From: Riemerella anatipestifer_E
Lineage (GTDB): Bacteria > Bacteroidota > Bacteroidia > Flavobacteriales > Weeksellaceae
DNA length: 30,349 nt
Assembly: GCF_009932355.1 (NCBI RefSeq)
Contig: NZ_LEKU01000007.1
Coordinates: forward strand, 1-30,349
Reading direction: 5' to 3'
Shown: positions 15,627 through 23,082 of the stretch, piece after piece
Position numbering within the stretch: position 1 is the stretch's first letter
Layout of the letters: each line of letters starts with the position of its first letter
The notes under the pieces: model-generated
Told to the model about the DNA's origin: nothing
Database searches by the model: none
The model's input: the letters and a program-made list of their open reading frames with translations, nothing else
Made by a program: the position numbers and the translations under genes

Positions 15627-16013
15627 TTATTTCTTCTTCTCAAAACCTGCTGCTTTCATACTGTCTAATATGCGTTTACCAGGGCGGTAGTTTACACCTA
15701 CCGATTTAATAAGACTTTGGTTAAAATCTTTCTCTGTTGCCGCACCACCACTGCTTAGGGTAGGATAGAGTGTCCCCAACTTTTCCAAACGGACGATTTT
15801 ACTATCTGCCAAAGCGTTTTGTATCACATTCTCTAAGGCTATAATGACCGCCTTAATATCTGCCTCACTTAAAGCAGAAAACTTCTCGATTTGTTTGGTA
15901 AGCTCGTCTATACCTACCTCTCCATCAGTAGTAACACTAGCATACCATTTTTTATCGCCTCCACCAGCAACACCTGGTTGAACTCTTTCAATAACTTTGT
16001 ACTTGATTGACAT
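15627..16013 (-). CDS. HU-family DNA-binding protein (Bacteroidota HU-like)
   Basis: This 128-residue protein belongs to the HU/IHF-like family with the longer N-terminus usual in Bacteroidota. After MSIKYKVIERVQPG, a helical part follows (IDELTKQIEKFSALSEADIKAV, about 36-57), then IVRLEKLGTLYPTL, where HU proteins have their beta-arm start. NYRPGKRILDSMKAAGFEK closes it, with the arm much shorter than in E. coli HU. Such proteins bend DNA or compact the nucleoid. It lies next to the 22 bp palindrome array (42 bp from its stop), convergent with the DUF6048 gene. No signal peptide and no nearby phage genes are seen. Confidence 0.82.
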   Translation of the reverse strand: MSIKYKVIERVQPGVAGGGDKKWYASVTTDGEVGIDELTKQIEKFSALSEADIKAVIIALENVIQNALADSKIVRLEKLGTLYPTLSSGGAATEKDFNQSLIKSVGVNYRPGKRILDSMKAAGFEKKK

Positions 16014-16047
16014 ATCTTTTACTTTTTATGGTTTAATTTTTCTCTAT

Positions 16048-16087
16048 TAAAAAAATCCCCCACCGTACTAAAACACACAATAGGGGA
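16048..16087 (-). terminator. Intrinsic terminator after the tail-fibre-like operon
   Basis: On the minus strand TCCCC (16083-16087) pairs with GGGGA (16056-16060), followed by seven T. The loop is large (about 22 nt), so strength is uncertain. It lies 11 bp after the stop at 16098. Confidence 0.6.
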
Positions 16088-16097
16088 AAGGGTTAAA

Positions 16098-18335
16098 CTA
16101 TTTTACTAATAAAGATTCTAGTTTCTGTAAACGAGTCTCCAACTCCTTATTTTTATTTTCTAGGCTTTCTATTCTTGCATCTTTCGCTTTTAGAGCCTTG
16201 TCTTGCTCTATACTATGCAGATAAAGTTCTTCTATCTTCTCTACATTGGTAAGTTGTGTTGCCATAAGGTCTATATAACCTTGTTTTTTGATAGCTTCTG
16301 CAGACTGATACCCTGGTAAATGCCCGTTAGTTTTTACAAAATTTTCTACTTGGCTAAGGGTTTTAAAGCTATAATCTGCCTTTAGGCTAGAAGTACCTGT
16401 ATAATACTTTTGGAATACATAGTCTGGGAAGATACTTGCTCCGTTGGTGCCTATAAAAGAAGTTGCTTTTACTTTACCTGCTACTTCTAGTTTTTCGGTT
16501 GGAGTAATTGTACCTATACCCACATTACCATTATTTTCTATTCTCATAGCTTCTGAACGTGTATCTGAACCATTCAATGTTGTTAGAAATGTAATATTTG
16601 TTCCATGTGCTACATCTGTCCAGTTTTCTGAAGCATTAACAAAAATGACCCCTCTATTATAATTATATTTGCCCCCATCATAAGCTCCTCCTCCCAAGGT
16701 TATTAGATGATCGTTTTCCATTACTGCTTCTGGGTTCTCAATTGTTCCTCTCAATTTTCTAGATAGTACCCCTGGCGACAGGATTGTATTAGAAGCCGAC
16801 TGCAATAGAATTTCGCCCAAAGCATTATCATTTCCAACTAAATGTAACTTCCTTTCGGGTGATTTAGTTCCCACGCCTACATATCCTTTATCATTAATAA
16901 AAATATTATTCCCCTCTAATCTTTCGTTTATACCATCTGATAAGTTCTTAATTTTTATAGCAGAGTTAGCTGTATCATTTGTCCAAAGTCCTAAATCTCC
17001 AGAAGACACACTTCCTGTAGTTAACTTACCCTCCGCATCTGCCAATACAACTCTATTTCCTGTCCCTTTAAGATCTCCAAAACGAACTGCTCCCGCTCCT
17101 GTATATATAGAATAAGGTCTTGTACCCGCCGTAACATCACCTATAAAAAGCCCATAATTATTAGTAACTTTTGTTGCGATTGTAGGAGTAATACTTTGCG
17201 TGATATTAAGCCCCTTTATCGTTGTAATATTACCCGTATATTGGTCATTATTAAACAATACATTAGAAGAAACCCCTATAGCATCAGTAATATCTCCAGT
17301 AGCGGCTGTTATTGCGTTAACCACTGACTCTAAACCTCTCAAAGTTGTTAAAGTCCCATTTCCTCTGTGAGAAGCATAAGCTCTTACCCCAGTTAAATTA
17401 GTCATTGGATTATCAGAATAATTGGAAGCTTGTCCAAACATACCATACTGGTTGGTAGTTGTAGAGAAAGGAAAAGTTACTGACATTCCCAATGAACCTA
17501 TTAGCTGTGACACGCTCCCCGTACCATTATGGCTAGATAATGCAGTTAATCCCCTCAAATTATTATAGTTTTGAGTATTCTCTGCATCTGTAAATGTATT
17601 CATTATATTCCCATTAACTTCACTTGTCTGTGCAGCATCTTTATCTAATACAAAAACAGAGTTTAAACCATTAGAAGGTTTAAGAGGATTATTTATCGTC
17701 AACTTAGATACTTTAAATAATTGACTAAAAGCACTGTTCTCAAAAAGAGAATTAGAAACTTTGGTTCTGCCCCCATCTATACTAGCGCTATAATACTGGT
17801 AGGCATCATCATTTACATTCTTCAAAATAAATTGATCTTTGGAGAACTCGGCATTTATTTTTGACAAAGGGTAATTCAATACTGCATTCCCCTCTGCGTT
17901 ATATACCCATGGTTGGTTAGTCTCATTGCCTGAACCTAGCCTTACCCATTTCCCTTCGGAAACTGTTTGGTTTGTAGCACCATTAGGATTAGAAAAATAG
18001 TAAAAACCTGGGGTTACATCTACTTGTTTCCCTCCTTTGCTAGCATCTGCTAATGTTTTACCTGTGGCAGTGTTATACACCACTACACCGTCAAACCCAG
18101 AAGTTACTATATCATTTTCTACCACATCTAAATTGAATGTAAATTTAGTAAGGTCTGTCTGTGGAAAACCTAACACTTTACCAACAGATGGATCTAATTT
18201 ATTTTTGAAGCTACTACCATCTAAAAAATAATTAGTATTAAATAAATCTGCCGAAGTCTGCCCATTGGTTAAAACTTGTGCTGTTGCAGTTGTTCCTAAT
18301 ATTAGTAATCCTGCTGTAATATATATTTTTTTCAT
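16098..18335 (-). CDS. Large secreted tail-fibre-like protein
   Basis: This 745-residue protein has a signal peptide (MKKIYITAGLLILGTTATA). The long middle part has many short beta-strands rich in N, T, G and S. Repeats of the type VGVGTKSPERKLHLVGND (about 482-499) and VGIGTITPTEKLEVAGKVKA occur, as in phage tail-fibre-like and surface proteins of flavobacteria. The C-terminus (about 655-745) has HLPGYQSAEAIKKQGYID followed by a leucine-heptad coiled coil (ARIESLENKNKELETRLQKL). The pattern resembles the stalk of S74-type tail proteins, but I see no S74 self-cleaving chaperone domain. It lacks a clear T9SS sorting domain. It starts 15 bp after the 223-residue secreted protein, so the two are cotranscribed. 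Trimerisation at the surface is inferred. Confidence 0.75.
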   Translation of the reverse strand: MKKIYITAGLLILGTTATAQVLTNGQTSADLFNTNYFLDGSSFKNKLDPSVGKVLGFPQTDLTKFTFNLDVVENDIVTSGFDGVVVYNTATGKTLADASKGGKQVDVTPGFYYFSNPNGATNQTVSEGKWVRLGSGNETNQPWVYNAEGNAVLNYPLSKINAEFSKDQFILKNVNDDAYQYYSASIDGGRTKVSNSLFENSAFSQLFKVSKLTINNPLKPSNGLNSVFVLDKDAAQTSEVNGNIMNTFTDAENTQNYNNLRGLTALSSHNGTGSVSQLIGSLGMSVTFPFSTTTNQYGMFGQASNYSDNPMTNLTGVRAYASHRGNGTLTTLRGLESVVNAITAATGDITDAIGVSSNVLFNNDQYTGNITTIKGLNITQSITPTIATKVTNNYGLFIGDVTAGTRPYSIYTGAGAVRFGDLKGTGNRVVLADAEGKLTTGSVSSGDLGLWTNDTANSAIKIKNLSDGINERLEGNNIFINDKGYVGVGTKSPERKLHLVGNDNALGEILLQSASNTILSPGVLSRKLRGTIENPEAVMENDHLITLGGGAYDGGKYNYNRGVIFVNASENWTDVAHGTNITFLTTLNGSDTRSEAMRIENNGNVGIGTITPTEKLEVAGKVKATSFIGTNGASIFPDYVFQKYYTGTSSLKADYSFKTLSQVENFVKTNGHLPGYQSAEAIKKQGYIDLMATQLTNVEKIEELYLHSIEQDKALKAKDARIESLENKNKELETRLQKLESLLVK

Positions 18336-18350
18336 TGTTTCTATTTTTTA

Positions 18351-19022
18351 TTAATTTCTACCTCCTATTAAATACCACTTTGTCCCATTAGACCAAACCA
18401 TTTGAGCTGAAGACGCTGTTATACCATTTGTTCTATCTGGATAAGACACCCCCATTGTACCTGTGTAATTTATAAGTCCACCCGTAGAATTTTTGAAATG
18501 GATAATACGACCTTTATTTTCTGGCAATGTAGGATCTGGCAACATTATAGCTCCACCATCAGTGGTAAATTCATAGAAATCTACATACCCTTTACCTCCA
18601 TCTGTCCAATCATAATTTGAACCTGTAGTTTGTCCTAATCTTGCGGTAAATTCTTTAGTTGTAGAAGCCGCTCCTACTTTTACCCATTTGGTAGTGGTTT
18701 TATCAAAGTAGTAAAACCCTTTACCATTGTAATTAGAAGTAGTACCTGCTGTGTTAGCAGTTCCAGAACCGATGAATAACAAAGTGCCATCTTCTAACTC
18801 TGTACCCATATTTTCAGCTCTCTCGGCACTTACATTTGGGATTAAAATCCCTTCTTTGGTGTTTCCAGTTTTATTAGCATCAGATATTTGAATCTCCAAG
18901 GTAGCGTTAGGAGTATCTGTATTGATACCTACCTTACCATCGTACAATCCTTGTTGCCCGTAAGCCACTAAGCCTAAACCTAAAAAGGCGAATACACTCA
19001 ATTTTGTCGTTTTTGTTGTCAT
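18351..19022 (-). CDS. Secreted protein of unknown function, tail-fibre-like N-terminus
   Basis: This 223-residue protein has a signal peptide (to about AYG, residue 22) and then VGINTDTPNATLEIQ, the same kind of repeat as in the large protein behind it. GILIPNVSAERAEN and GFYYFDKTTTKWVKVG follow, a layout common in flavobacterial secreted proteins that begin with a 'structural pattern' repeat. The last third (FYEFTTDGGAIMLPDPT, MVWSNGTKWYLIGG) looks beta-rich. Its layout resembles the small protein at 25295, which also precedes a large secreted protein. It lies 15 bp upstream of the large gene and about 510 bp downstream of a plausible promoter. Function unknown. Confidence 0.72.
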   Translation of the reverse strand: MTTKTTKLSVFAFLGLGLVAYGQQGLYDGKVGINTDTPNATLEIQISDANKTGNTKEGILIPNVSAERAENMGTELEDGTLLFIGSGTANTAGTTSNYNGKGFYYFDKTTTKWVKVGAASTTKEFTARLGQTTGSNYDWTDGGKGYVDFYEFTTDGGAIMLPDPTLPENKGRIIHFKNSTGGLINYTGTMGVSYPDRTNGITASSAQMVWSNGTKWYLIGGRN

Positions 19023-19136
19023 AATATTTAATTTTAGAATTGTTGATATTTATATTATAGATTTTAGATGTTGGATTTTAGACTTAAGGGTTGAGGTGAT
19101 ACTAGGTTCTAATATCTCACCTCTAAGTTCTAACCT

Positions 19137-19184
19137 AAAAAAACGCCTTCCCCCTCTAAACACACACAAAACGAGAGGAAAGGC
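19137..19184 (-). terminator. Terminator-like hairpin in the leader, distal
   Basis: On the minus strand GCCTTTCCTCTC (19173-19184) pairs, with a few mismatches, with GAGGGGGAAGGC (19145-19156), followed by GTTTTTTT. It would end transcripts before the 18351 gene unless antiterminated. Confidence 0.6.
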
Positions 19185-19314
19185 TAATACAGAAAGAGCA
19201 GAACGCTCCTCCTGAACACTAAAAGCACCTAACAAGAACGACCATGTTATTAGACAAAACAATGGTGCTTTTAGCATGTATTTATGAAAGCTAAATTTAG
19301 AATAGGATAAACGC

Positions 19315-19340
19315 AAAAAGCCCCCAACAAAAGTTGGCGG
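19315..19340 (-). terminator. Terminator-like hairpin in the leader, proximal
   Basis: On the minus strand CCGCCAAC, loop TTTT, then GTTGGGGGC, is followed by TTTTT. The stem is GC-rich with one mismatch. It lies about 190 nt after the predicted start of the leader transcript. Confidence 0.6.
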
Positions 19341-19411
19341 AACGATATTTTGTTTTAACGATAAAAGTCTAAAGAATTTTCTAGATAATAGAACGCATAT
19401 ACACGAAACTA

Positions 19412-19448
<37 letters not shown>

Positions 19449-19535
19449 ACACAATTATTTGGAAGTACCAAATTTTTGTGTAAGTTTTTTTCACTTTTTT
19501 GTATGTCGCTGATAGTGTATCGCATAAATATGAAG

Positions 19536-19567
19536 CAAACTTATAACCTTTTGTGGAAGTGTGCAAG
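19536..19567 (-). promoter_or_regulatory. Putative promoter for the tail-fibre-like operon leader
   Basis: On the minus strand CTTG (19564-19567), one mismatch from TTTG, and TAAGTTTG (19536-19543), an exact TAnnTTTG match, are 20 bp apart, the usual Bacteroidota spacing. The predicted start would be near 19528, giving a leader of about 500 nt with the microsatellite inside it. Confidence 0.55.
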
Positions 19568-19642
19568 TTTTTAGAACATTTTTAAATATTTGGTAACTCA
19601 ATTATAAGTCTATCGGCTTTAATCTTATAGCCAATCGGCATA

Positions 19643-19679
19643 AAAAAAATCTTTTAGCAGTTTGCTAAAAGATTTTTTT
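19643..19679 (-). terminator. Intrinsic terminator after asd
   Basis: A perfect 17 bp inverted repeat has a 3 nt loop: the arms are 19643-19659 and 19663-19679, with TCTTTTAGCA and TGCTAAAAGA at the centre. Each arm ends in a run of seven A or T, so it can act on both strands. It begins 19 bp after the asd stop. Confidence 0.9.
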
Positions 19680-19697
19680 ATCACTTTTATTTATCAT

Positions 19698-20705
19698 CTA
19701 AACCAACTGATGTTTTACTAAATATTCTGCAATTTGTACCGCATTGGTAGCCGCTCCTTTTCTTAAGTTATCTGCTACAATCCAGCAGTTAAGTGTGTTA
19801 GGTTGAGAGCTATCTCTTCTTAATCTACCCACAAAAACATCATCTTTACCTTCGGAATATCTTGCCATAGGATATAGATTTTGACTCAAATCGTCTTGAA
19901 GCGTTACACCACTAGTATTGGCTAGTATTTGTTTTACCTCATCCAAATCAAAATCGTTTTCAAATTCTATGTTTACGCTTTCAGAGTGTCCACCTTGTAC
20001 AGGTACTCTTACTGCTGTAGCCGTGAGGTTAAAGCTATCGTCCCCCATAATTTTCTTAGGCTCACGCATTAGTTTAAGCTCTTCTTTGGTGTAGCCTTCA
20101 TCAGAAAACACATCGCAATGTGGTAAAGCATTTTTGAATATTTCATAAGGATAAACCTTCGGAACCGATGCTTCTCCACCTTCTACAGAAGTTCTAATTT
20201 CATCATTAAGCTGGTCAACCGCCGCCTTACCTGTCCCTGTAACCGACTGATAGGTAGATACCACCACTCTTTTTATTTTATACTTTTTATGCAACGGATT
20301 AAGCACCATTACCAACTGAATTGTAGAACAGTTTGGATTGGCAATAATCTTATCGTCTTTGGTTAAAACCTCAGCATTTATTTCTGGAACTACTAGTTTT
20401 TTAGTAGGGTCCATTCGCCACGCTGAAGAGTTATCCACCACAAAAGAGCCTACTTCTGCAAACTTAGGCGCCCACTCCAAAGAAGTGTCACCACCTGCGG
20501 AAAATATCGCAATGGCAGGTTGCTTGGCTACGGCATCTTCCATAGACACTATAGGATATTCTGCTCCTTTAAATTTTATCTTTTTTCCAACCGATTTTTC
20601 AGAGGCTACGGGTATAAGCTCCGTTACAGGAAAATCTCTTTCTTCCAACACTTTGAGCATCACTTGTCCCACCATACCTGTGGCACCTACTACTGCTATT
20701 TTCAT
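19698..20705 (-). CDS. asd: Aspartate-semialdehyde dehydrogenase
   Basis: Asd reduces L-aspartyl-4-phosphate to aspartate-4-semialdehyde with NADPH. This is the branch point to lysine/diaminopimelate, threonine and methionine. The 335-residue length is normal for the USG-1-like/ASADH2 type. Visible are the nucleotide motif GATGMVG (7-13), the catalytic cysteine C126 in NPNCSTIQ, the FSAGGD loop (68-73) and the active-site histidine H240 in VQGGHSE. It has its own downstream terminator (19643-19679). The next gene upstream ends 100 bp before its start, so it is probably transcribed separately; no clear consensus promoter is visible in that gap. Confidence 0.95.
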   Translation of the reverse strand: MKIAVVGATGMVGQVMLKVLEERDFPVTELIPVASEKSVGKKIKFKGAEYPIVSMEDAVAKQPAIAIFSAGGDTSLEWAPKFAEVGSFVVDNSSAWRMDPTKKLVVPEINAEVLTKDDKIIANPNCSTIQLVMVLNPLHKKYKIKRVVVSTYQSVTGTGKAAVDQLNDEIRTSVEGGEASVPKVYPYEIFKNALPHCDVFSDEGYTKEELKLMREPKKIMGDDSFNLTATAVRVPVQGGHSESVNIEFENDFDLDEVKQILANTSGVTLQDDLSQNLYPMARYSEGKDDVFVGRLRRDSSQPNTLNCWIVADNLRKGAATNAVQIAEYLVKHQLV

Positions 20706-20804
20706 ATCTAAATTATTCTCTATCTATTTTAGCACCAACGCTCTAAAATACCGTAATTGTTGATTTTTTAGAGCATTGATTTAATTATTTTTTAAATCTA
20801 ACTT

Positions 20805-21242
20805 TTAACCAAAAAGTTTATCAAAAGGGAATCTCAACAAGAATAAAACTACCGCTAACAGACCCATAATAACAATACCAAAGTTAAGCGTCTCCGATGT
20901 TTTAATTTTCTTATTTACTATCGTCATCAGTACAGCAGCCACCAACATCGTTACAGGGTGTTCCACATAAGAAAATCTTAAAACGGCATCTTTCATAATG
21001 CCTCCCATACCTATTTCTTTAAGATAGAATAGAAATTGTGATTTAAAAAACAACATTCCCAAACCTATAAGAAATTGTGTGTGAAACAAAATCATTGTAA
21101 ACAAGCTAGACTTTCTAAGTAATTTGGATACTTTACCAGAATAGCCAAACATAGCTACCAAAAGCGCCACCACAAATACTGCTGCCGCTAATAAAACCAA
21201 ATAAGCAAACCCTCTATGAGCGTGCAAAATCATATTTTCCAT
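20805..21242 (-). CDS. Small four-helix membrane protein, cytochrome b-like
   Basis: This 145-residue protein has four hydrophobic segments (about 10-31, 44-63, 93-108 and 118-137). Histidines lie in or near the helices: H8 and H10 in ILHAHRG, H54 in LFHTQFLIG and H95 in YVEHPVTML. Similar short Bacteroidota proteins are often annotated as cytochrome b because the histidines could bind haem, though I know of no proof. No CXXCH or other cofactor motif is present. It stands alone between asd and the EEP gene. The integral membrane location is clear; haem binding is a guess. Confidence 0.65.
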   Translation of the reverse strand: MENMILHAHRGFAYLVLLAAAVFVVALLVAMFGYSGKVSKLLRKSSLFTMILFHTQFLIGLGMLFFKSQFLFYLKEIGMGGIMKDAVLRFSYVEHPVTMLVAAVLMTIVNKKIKTSETLNFGIVIMGLLAVVLFLLRFPFDKLFG

Positions 21243-21339
21243 AATAATCTATTTTTCGGTAGCAAATATAGAAAAAAATCCCAACGAATACCGCTGAGAT
21301 TTAGTAGAATTGGTGGTTATTCTTCTTATCAAAAATATT

Positions 21340-22320
21340 TTAGTAACTAAATTCTCCAATGATAGGGTAATGGTCAGACAGTGGTCTGCTTCTATCCGTT
21401 TTCAGAGAAACGGGTTTTATTTCTTTAGTTGAAAAGAGATAATCTATCCTTATCGGAAATTTATAATCGTGAAAAGTAGTTCCTAAGCCTTTGCCTACTT
21501 CTAAGAAGCTGTCCGTCATATTTTGGCTTAGATAATAATACTCATAAGAATTAGGAACGGCATTAAAATCACCTCCTAAAACCACAGGATAAGGCGATTT
21601 TTCTACGGCTAGTCTTATCTGCTCTACTTGAGTTTGGTGAGCTTTAAAAACAGGTAAAAATCGTGCTATTAAACTTTTGGCTTTTTCTTCGGAAACAGTA
21701 AGATTCGTGCTTGGTTTTACCATATCTTTATTTAACTCAAAAGGCTTTAAATAAACATTTATAAATCTTATCCGTTTGCCTTTAATTTCGGTGTCTATAT
21801 AACCCGCATAGCCATTATCTGCATCAATTAGAATTCTCCCAGATTCTATTATAGGTGTTTTAGAGTAGAACTCCAAAATGTCTATTTCTTTTCTGTAAGG
21901 CATACTTTCTATCTCTTCTTTAAAATCTCCTTTCTCTTGTATTAGAATAATATCAGGAGAGAAAGATTCTAGATGATAGTCTATATTAGCGATACCAGCT
22001 TCTGCGACTTTAATATTAAAACTAACCACCTTGAAATCGGAGGCATTTTTATTTTCTGTGGAATAGTTAACCCATCTTCTGATAGGTGTTAAAAGCAATG
22101 CTAAAGCCAATAAGAAAAATAAGCCTCTCTTTTTCCAACTCAAAATCCAAAACAAACATAACAGACAATAGCCTAAAACTAAAATAGGGAAGGCTAAAGA
22201 CAAAAAATTAAGTTCTGCAAATATTCTTGGCGGAATGTAGGCATTCATCATACACAAATAGAGCGATGCCAAAAGCCCTAAATGTATAATAAATACAATT
22301 ATTCTAAGAATTTTCATCAT
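21340..22320 (-). CDS. Membrane-anchored endonuclease/exonuclease/phosphatase family protein
   Basis: This 326-residue protein has three N-terminal membrane segments (about 4-26, 37-60 and 66-81), then an EEP-fold domain facing the periplasm or cytoplasm. The metal and catalytic residues of the fold are visible: N102 in SFNIK, E129 in ILIQEK, D251 and N253 in GGDFNAVP, D293 in IDYLF and D316-H317 in SDHYPI. Substrate (nucleic acid, phosphoinositide-like lipid or another phosphodiester) cannot be read. It lies 12 bp after the rhomboid gene, in a mutL-rhomboid-EEP set seen across flavobacteria. Start choice between the two ATGs (22320, 22317) is immaterial. Confidence 0.85.
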   Translation of the reverse strand: MMKILRIIVFIIHLGLLASLYLCMMNAYIPPRIFAELNFLSLAFPILVLGYCLLCLFWILSWKKRGLFFLLALALLLTPIRRWVNYSTENKNASDFKVVSFNIKVAEAGIANIDYHLESFSPDIILIQEKGDFKEEIESMPYRKEIDILEFYSKTPIIESGRILIDADNGYAGYIDTEIKGKRIRFINVYLKPFELNKDMVKPSTNLTVSEEKAKSLIARFLPVFKAHQTQVEQIRLAVEKSPYPVVLGGDFNAVPNSYEYYYLSQNMTDSFLEVGKGLGTTFHDYKFPIRIDYLFSTKEIKPVSLKTDRSRPLSDHYPIIGEFSY

Positions 22321-22332
22321 TTATCGGGGCTA

Positions 22333-23070
22333 TTACTGTATTCTGAAACGGTTTCTACTCCACATTTTTATAAGAATATATCCTACTAATGCTCCGCCTA
22401 AATGTGCAAAATGTGCCACATTATCTCCTGTCATCTGGGTAAACCCTAAATAAATAGACCCTGCTATAATGATTGGAAATAGTATTTTAGCCTTTATTGG
22501 GAATGGTATAAACAAAATCATAATCCCTGCATTAGGGTAAGCCACTGCGAAAGCCGCTAACACACCAAATATCGCTCCAGAAGCACCTACCATTGGCGTT
22601 ATTAAAAATTGTTGTAATTGTGATACCTCATCACTTCTTCCGAAAATAGCTCCTATGTTCAAAGAAGGATTGTTAAGATTAGCTCCTCTAAACACCGAGG
22701 CTAAATCTACACCTTGCTGATGCAGACTGCTCGTAAGCTGATAGAAGTGATAATAGTTCCAAACATTAAATAGAATAAACGCTCCCAACCCACTAAAAAA
22801 GTAAAGTATAAGGTATTTCTTCTCGCCCAAAGCCCTTTCTAAAACAGAACCGAAACTCCACAAACCTATCATATTAAACAAAAGATGCGTAAACCCTCCG
22901 TGCATAAACATATGCGTAATGATTTGCCAAGACCTAAAGTTAGGCGACAAAGGGAAATAGGCAGGTAAGAAATTCTCTATTCCTGCTGGTAAAAAGTAAC
23001 CTAGTATAAATACAACCACATTGATGATGATAAGATTTCTAGTGATTGGTGGTATATTCTGAAACATCAT
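22333..23070 (-). CDS. Rhomboid-family intramembrane serine protease
   Basis: Rhomboids cleave membrane proteins within the bilayer with a Ser-His dyad. The 245-residue protein has six or so membrane segments. The catalytic Ser is S164 in GASGAIFG, and the His is H223 in AHLGGALVG. The HMFMHGGFTHLLFNM segment (53-67) provides the conserved His and Asn of the oxyanion region. A long soluble insertion (about 105-158) separates two membrane helices, as I recall common in Bacteroidota. It follows mutL by 12 bp and precedes the EEP gene. Related genomes often carry two rhomboids here; only one is present. Substrate unknown. Confidence 0.93.
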   Translation of the reverse strand: MMFQNIPPITRNLIIINVVVFILGYFLPAGIENFLPAYFPLSPNFRSWQIITHMFMHGGFTHLLFNMIGLWSFGSVLERALGEKKYLILYFFSGLGAFILFNVWNYYHFYQLTSSLHQQGVDLASVFRGANLNNPSLNIGAIFGRSDEVSQLQQFLITPMVGASGAIFGVLAAFAVAYPNAGIMILFIPFPIKAKILFPIIIAGSIYLGFTQMTGDNVAHFAHLGGALVGYILIKMWSRNRFRIQ

Positions 23071-23082
23071 TTTTTAGTTTTA

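Noticed and set aside
20338..20763. Plus-strand 141-residue frame across asd
   Set aside because: It is antisense to a well-supported asd gene with all catalytic residues.
20740..20774. Stem GCTCTAAAA/TTTTAGAGC as a terminator for the 145-residue membrane protein gene
   Set aside because: The loop is 17 nt and no T-run follows on the minus strand, so it is too weak to call.
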